Part shown: positions 8,109-11,554 of the stretch, piece by piece
Layout of the letters: every line of letters begins with the position of its first letter
Numbering within the stretch: position 1 is the first letter of the stretch
From: Bacillota bacterium
GTDB taxonomy: Bacteria > Bacillota_A > Clostridia > DSM-8532
Length of the DNA: 11,554 bases
NCBI GenBank assembly: GCA_023424865.1
Contig: JAFADM010000284.1
Location: 1 to 11,554 of the forward strand
Direction: 5' to 3'
Made by a program: the position numbers and the translations under genes
The notes under the pieces: generated by a model
What the model was told of the DNA's origin: nothing
What the model saw: only the letters and a program-made list of their open reading frames with translations
Database searches by the model: none

Positions 8109-9269
8109 TTAGTCCTCCTTCGGATAAATTGGTTTGGACAGAGAACCTATACCCCGCAAGGTAAACTTAACGGAGTATGTGATTTCTGATTCAGGAAAGA
8201 GTGTGTCCCATTGATCCTTTAGTTCCTTCCATAATTGGTTATGGCTTCTGTTAAGAAGTGAACCAAATTCAAAAACATCACAGCCAAGACTTTTGGCTTT
8301 ATACATGGAAGCAGTCATTTCGTTTAAAATGGTTTTGGCAACGGCATCCTCAAGGAGTGCGGTTGTTTTTTTATCCAACGGCTCTTTCCTGCCGCTGGTA
8401 GAACCCAGCTTGCCCTCCGCATCCACTTCAATATGGAAAGCGGGTTTCCCTGAGGATTTTATTATGGGGGTGACCTTGCTTTTAGACTTTGTGATTTCAA
8501 TTTCAGCCGTTTCGTCCATACTTTTGACTACAAGAATACCGCTTTTTATTTTCCCCAAGATCCATGAAAGTCCCCGTGATTCACTGGAATCGAGTTGTCC
8601 AACGACCTTGCCTTTCTTGAAAACAGCCATGCCCTCCAAATCCAGCCGTTGATCCTCTCCCACGCCCAACGACTGGATAATGGGTGCAATGGGTGATGTA
8701 GAGCCGCTTACCTCCATGGATAAGAAGTCAAAAAGATCCACGGGTATAATTTCTGAGGTAGCCCCCTGATTTTCAATAAGCTTTGAAATATAGATGGCTG
8801 GAACATTTTCCAGCTTGGTTTCTGTTTCTAAAATATCGGAGGCTTTGCCCTCGGCAATTAAGAGATAAACATTCAGTCGGGATTCGTGATCCCTGAAAAA
8901 AAAGTCAAGATATTGGCCGATGCCTTTATCGGTCAGTTCACGGCTTATGATAATCATTTGATTATGTGGGATATAAAGCCTGCGGCTGACTTCATGGGAA
9001 AAATCCCGGATAATATTAAATGTGGTATTTCCGGTGAGGGAAGCATTCCAGTAGGCCTTTGAGCTTGTCTCACCCCCGGCGCCTTTTTGTGAGCGTATGT
9101 TTCCTACCTCCGCCACCTGAACTGTCATTTCAACCTTGTCGTCCTGGTCTGCCTTGTCCAGAGCAATACCCATGACAATGGCTATTTCGTCCAGCTCTTT
9201 TCTGTTCCAGCAACCGGCAGCGCTTACGGCAAATGCGGTAAGCAGCATTACCAAAAGAACTTTCTTCAT
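8109..9269 (-). CDS. gerAC: Ger(x)C-type germinant receptor lipoprotein, C subunit
   Basis: A 386-residue lipoprotein of the Ger(x)C family, the membrane-tethered C subunit of the spore germinant receptor. The signal peptide (MKKVLLVMLLTAFAV) ends in a lipobox, 'SAAGC', with Cys20 as the lipidated residue, followed by 'CWNRKELDEIAIVMGIALDK', the family's hallmark opening. The rest is soluble, with a typical C-terminal region carrying 'KAKSLGCDVFEFGSLLNR'. The ATG is preceded by GGGAGG at 6 bases, inside the end of the A gene, and only 3 bases separate the two genes. The B gene follows directly. The length is usual. Expected location: outer face of the spore inner membrane. Confidence 0.95.
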   Translation of the reverse strand: MKKVLLVMLLTAFAVSAAGCWNRKELDEIAIVMGIALDKADQDDKVEMTVQVAEVGNIRSQKGAGGETSSKAYWNASLTGNTTFNIIRDFSHEVSRRLYIPHNQMIIISRELTDKGIGQYLDFFFRDHESRLNVYLLIAEGKASDILETETKLENVPAIYISKLIENQGATSEIIPVDLFDFLSMEVSGSTSPIAPIIQSLGVGEDQRLDLEGMAVFKKGKVVGQLDSSESRGLSWILGKIKSGILVVKSMDETAEIEITKSKSKVTPIIKSSGKPAFHIEVDAEGKLGSTSGRKEPLDKKTTALLEDAVAKTILNEMTASMYKAKSLGCDVFEFGSLLNRSHNQLWKELKDQWDTLFPESEITYSVKFTLRGIGSLSKPIYPKED

Positions 9270-9272
9270 GCC

Positions 9273-10862
9273 TTACCTCCCTTTGCCGGACGGATCGCTT
9301 TTTACCTGCTGGCGCTGGGGATTTTCCTTGGCCAGCCCTTTTGGACGAAGGATCATCCATGGCCAGGGGAACCGAACAAAGGTATCCTTAAGATCCGATG
9401 CCCTAAGCGGCGCGAAGGGCGCCATATAGGGAGCCCCAAAGGATTTGAGGGAAGCCAGGTGAATCATAAAAAATAATAGACCCATGGCTATGCCGAAGCC
9501 TCCCATTATCCCTGAAAGAATAAGCAAAATAAATCTGACGATGGAGCCAGCATTGGCATGAAAGGGGACAACGAAGCTGGATACTGCCATGATGGCGACT
9601 ACGATGACCATGGGCGCGCCGATAAGGCCTGCAGAAACGGCAGACTCACCCATAACAAGGGCGCCTACGATGCTTATGGCCTGACCGATAGGCCGGGGGA
9701 GACGTACGCCTGCTTCCTTCAATATTTCAAAAACGATCAGCATAACCGCGGCTTCAAGAACGGCGGGAAAGGGGACGCCCTCTGTGGCCGCAGCCATGGT
9801 GAATAAAAGGGGCGTGGGAATGAGCTCCTGATGAAAGGTGGTAAGCGCCACATAAGCGGCAGGAGCAAGAATGCTCAAGGCAAAGGCTATGGCTCTGAAG
9901 AATCGGAGCATGCTGACAAAGTAGGGGCGAAAATAATAATCCTCTGACGCTTGAAAGCCTTCCATAAAATAGGTGGGAGCGGTTAAGACAAAGGGTGTGC
10001 CGTCTACAAAAATGGCTGCTCTTCCTTCCAGCAGCTTTGCTGCCACAACATCCGGCTTTTCACTGTAACCAACAGTTGTAAAAATGGAATAGGGAGCATC
10101 CTCAATGTATTGTTCAACATAGCCCGACTCTAAAATAGCGTCGGTTTGTATAAGTCCGAGACGGTATTTAATTTTCTCAATCAGAGCCGGATCGGCTATG
10201 TTTTTCAGGTAAGCCACACAGATGGTCGTTTTAGTCTGTTTTCCGAGCTTAAGGGTGTCAATAACCAAATTTCCGTTTTTAATCTTACGTCGCAGCATAG
10301 AGGTATTAACTCTTAAATTTTCGGTAAAACCTTCCCTGGGGCCTCTTATTACCGATTCGGTTTTTGGTTCTTCAACACCCCGCTGCTCCCAGCCCTTGCA
10401 CTCAAGGATAAGAGCCTGTTTGCAGCCGTCAATTAAAAGACCGCCGTTTCCATCCAAACAGCCCATGACCAGCGAGTCAAAGTTTTCGACCTCTTCCAGC
10501 CCGCCTATAATGAGCCTGCGGTTTTTAATTTCTTTCATAATATCGTTAACAGCACGTTCGTGAGAACCGTTCTGCCGTATTTCCGACATAAGACTGCGCA
10601 GGATTTGATCGTTTATGACGGATGTATCCACCAGCCCGTCAATATAAATAAAGGCACAAGGGAGGTCGCTTTCACCGCCCATGTAAAACTCGCGTACAAT
10701 AAAGTCGCTGCTTCCTGAGAACATCTTTTTGAGTATGCTTAAATTTTCTGAAAGCTTGGTATTCAGCGGCCCGGAAGAAGACTTTCCGTCACTCTTTCTC
10801 CCTTGTTCATTGGTATTCCGGGTTGCCAGGAACTGAAGCTTATGCCAAAGAAACCGGAACAT
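9273..10862 (-). CDS. gerAA: GerAA-type germinant receptor A subunit
   Basis: A 529-residue GerA-family protein, first gene of the receptor operon. Residues 1-300 are hydrophilic and contain the conserved 'ESVIRGPREGFTENLRVN' signature near 165-185. Residues about 318-475 hold several membrane helices with the family motifs 'FEILKEAGVRLPRPIGQAIS' and 'VGALVMGESAVSAGLI'. A short basic tail follows, after 'FVRFPWPWMILRPKG'. In Bacillus the A subunit forms the oligomeric channel-like part of the receptor in the spore inner membrane. GAAGGAG lies 6 bases before the ATG. The stop is 3 bases from the gerAC start, and the four genes A-C-B-D form one unit. No frameshift or missing block is visible, so the receptor appears intact. 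Which nutrient it senses is unknown. Confidence 0.96.
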   Translation of the reverse strand: MFRFLWHKLQFLATRNTNEQGRKSDGKSSSGPLNTKLSENLSILKKMFSGSSDFIVREFYMGGESDLPCAFIYIDGLVDTSVINDQILRSLMSEIRQNGSHERAVNDIMKEIKNRRLIIGGLEEVENFDSLVMGCLDGNGGLLIDGCKQALILECKGWEQRGVEEPKTESVIRGPREGFTENLRVNTSMLRRKIKNGNLVIDTLKLGKQTKTTICVAYLKNIADPALIEKIKYRLGLIQTDAILESGYVEQYIEDAPYSIFTTVGYSEKPDVVAAKLLEGRAAIFVDGTPFVLTAPTYFMEGFQASEDYYFRPYFVSMLRFFRAIAFALSILAPAAYVALTTFHQELIPTPLLFTMAAATEGVPFPAVLEAAVMLIVFEILKEAGVRLPRPIGQAISIVGALVMGESAVSAGLIGAPMVIVVAIMAVSSFVVPFHANAGSIVRFILLILSGIMGGFGIAMGLLFFMIHLASLKSFGAPYMAPFAPLRASDLKDTFVRFPWPWMILRPKGLAKENPQRQQVKSDPSGKGR

Positions 10863-10891
10863 CTGCTTCTCCTTCTAACTCTCTTTTCCTG

Positions 10892-10921
10892 GATTATTGC
10901 CTTTAACAGAGGATTTATTCA
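10892..10921 (-). promoter_or_regulatory. Candidate sigma-G-type promoter of the ger operon
   Basis: On the minus strand TGAATA (10921-10916) matches a sigma-G -35, and after 17 bases comes AATAATC (10898-10892), 5 of 7 against CATAATA. Transcription would begin near 10885, leaving a short leader of about 22 bases that contains the ribosome binding site. Ger receptor operons are transcribed by sigma-G in the forespore of B. subtilis. The first and last -10 bases deviate, so this is a candidate only. Confidence 0.4.
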
Positions 10922-10922
10922 G

Positions 10923-11039
10923 ATGAAGACATTGCCGGGAAAAGGGAGAGGGGTATGCGTGAATTGGGATAAATCCTGGGAGCAGATACACAAAGCGTAT
11001 AAAAAAGCCTATAATAAATTTAGGGTAAATCATAAATAA
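10923..11039 (+). CDS. Doubtful small ORF (38 residues)
   Basis: This reading frame of 38 codons lies in the divergent gap and encodes a basic, tryptophan- and lysine-rich peptide (including 'WDKSWEQIHKAYKKAYNK'). AGAGGA stands about 9 bases before ATG 10923; a GTG at 10959 with GGGAGAGG upstream is an alternative start giving 26 residues. I do not recognise a family. The predicted helix is amphipathic-looking and not obviously random. Against it: short length, a weak ribosome site, and overlap with the region expected to hold promoters for both neighbours. Low confidence as a real gene. Confidence 0.25.
   Translation: MKTLPGKGRGVCVNWDKSWEQIHKAYKKAYNKFRVNHK
10987..11015 (+). promoter_or_regulatory. 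Candidate sigma-A promoter for the VOC-family gene
   Basis: TACACA (10987-10992, 4 of 6 against TTGACA) and a perfect TATAAT (11010-11015) are separated by 17 bases. Transcription would start near 11022, about 65 bases before the start codon at 11087. If the small ORF at 10923-11039 is real, this promoter would sit inside it. Confidence 0.45.
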
Positions 11040-11086
11040 TTCCTCTTATGAATGAAAAAGTGCTTATGAAATAGGGAGGTATCACC

Positions 11087-11554
11087 ATGCAGAAAATCGT
11101 TCCTCATTTATGGTATGACAAGGAAGCTGTTGAAGCTGCTCAATGGTATACGGAGCTTTTTGAAGACTCAAAAATTCTTAATATTACCACCATTTCGGAT
11201 ACACCCTCCGGGGATACGGAAACCGTTGATTTCCAGCTTGCCGGTATGAGGTTTTCTGCTATAAGCGCCGGTCCCTATTTCGCCTTCAACCCGTCTATTT
11301 CCCTCATGGTAGCTTGCGGCAGTCCGGAAGAAGTAGACAGGCTCTATGCCAGCTTGTCTGTTAATGGAACGGAACTTATGCCTTTGGGAGAGTATCCTTT
11401 CAGTAAACGCTATGCCTGGCTTCAGGACAAATACGGCCTTAGCTGGCAGCTCATGCTGGCAGAGAACATGGGAGCGCGCCAGAGAATAAGACCAACCCTG
11501 CTGTTTGCGCAAGAGGCCTGCGGCAGAGCTCAGGAAGCACTGGATTACTACCTT
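11087..11554 (+). CDS. VOC-family protein, PhnB-like (3' end outside window)
   Basis: The first 156 residues of a vicinal-oxygen-chelate superfamily protein of the PhnB / '3-demethylubiquinone-9 3-methyltransferase' Pfam type. The name is historical and does not establish a methyltransferase activity. Family features are 'PHLWYDKEAVEAAQWYTELF' at 6-25, the 'GPYFAFNPSISLMV' strand region at 62-75, 'PEEVDRLYASL' and 'GEYPFSKRYAWLQDKYGLSWQ'. The last residues ('RIRPTLLFA...AQEALDYY') look like the beginning of a second VOC repeat, so the whole protein is probably a two-domain form of about 290-310 residues. GGGAGG stands 7 bases before the ATG. No stop codon occurs before the window ends. It is transcribed away from the ger operon and shows no functional link to it. 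The specific function is unknown. Confidence 0.9.
   Translation, partial: MQKIVPHLWYDKEAVEAAQWYTELFEDSKILNITTISDTPSGDTETVDFQLAGMRFSAISAGPYFAFNPSISLMVACGSPEEVDRLYASLSVNGTELMPLGEYPFSKRYAWLQDKYGLSWQLMLAENMGARQRIRPTLLFAQEACGRAQEALDYYL

Noticed and set aside
10803..10922. Longer version of the small + strand ORF beginning at ATG 10803
   Set aside because: That start lies antisense within the first 20 codons of gerAA and has no ribosome site. If anything is translated, ATG 10923 or GTG 10959 is more plausible.
11168..11512. Minus-strand frame of 114 codons at the right edge
   Set aside because: The plus strand encodes a clear VOC-family protein over the same bases, with a good ribosome site, so this is a shadow frame.
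1..11554. tRNA or rRNA genes, CRISPR arrays, insertion sequences and prophage
   Set aside because: No cloverleaf-like segment, evenly spaced direct repeats, transposase-like frames or terminal inverted repeats were seen. Inverted repeats near 6648-6719 are explained as terminators.

Overview
The window comes from an endospore-forming Bacillota (Firmicutes). The evidence is a complete germinant-receptor (gerA-type) operon, strong AAGGAGG-type ribosome binding sites throughout, and a membrane-anchored sensor fused to an AraC-type DNA-binding domain. That fusion is typical of Paenibacillus and of plant-fibre-degrading Clostridia. The genus cannot be fixed from the sequence alone. Every main gene has a recognisable family, and there is no sign of a phage, transposon, CRISPR array or RNA gene.

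Left part, + strand (1-6591): the 3' portion of a Cache-like sensor/AraC regulator enters from the left edge. After a 97-base gap comes a very large secreted protein of 1605 residues. It has a signal peptide, an N-terminal region of glycine-rich 'GGT..(I/V)YG' repeats, a second right-handed parallel beta-helix that resembles the GH141 type of glycan-active enzymes, an FN3-like domain, a FIVAR-like helical domain and a C-terminal concanavalin-like domain. The pair looks like a small sense-and-degrade unit: the regulator probably detects an extracellular ligand and controls the neighbouring enzyme. That regulatory link is inferred from adjacency.

Middle (6592-6774): a convergent intergenic region with two separate hairpins in tandem. 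One is followed by a T run on the + strand and serves the beta-helix gene. The other is followed by a T run on the - strand and serves the ger operon.

Right part, - strand (10862 down to 6775): a four-gene germinant-receptor operon in the order A, C, B, D. Neighbouring genes are separated by 3 bases or fewer or overlap, so they are very probably one transcript. The A, B and C products form the inner-membrane receptor that senses nutrients in the dormant spore. The fourth gene encodes a 74-residue protein with two membrane segments that fits the small 'D' subunits described for some receptors. A candidate forespore (sigma-G type) promoter lies just upstream of the A gene.

Right edge, + strand (11087-11554): a VOC-superfamily (PhnB-like) gene is divergently transcribed from the ger operon and runs off the window. 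The 224-base gap between them holds promoter-like sequences for both directions and one doubtful small ORF.
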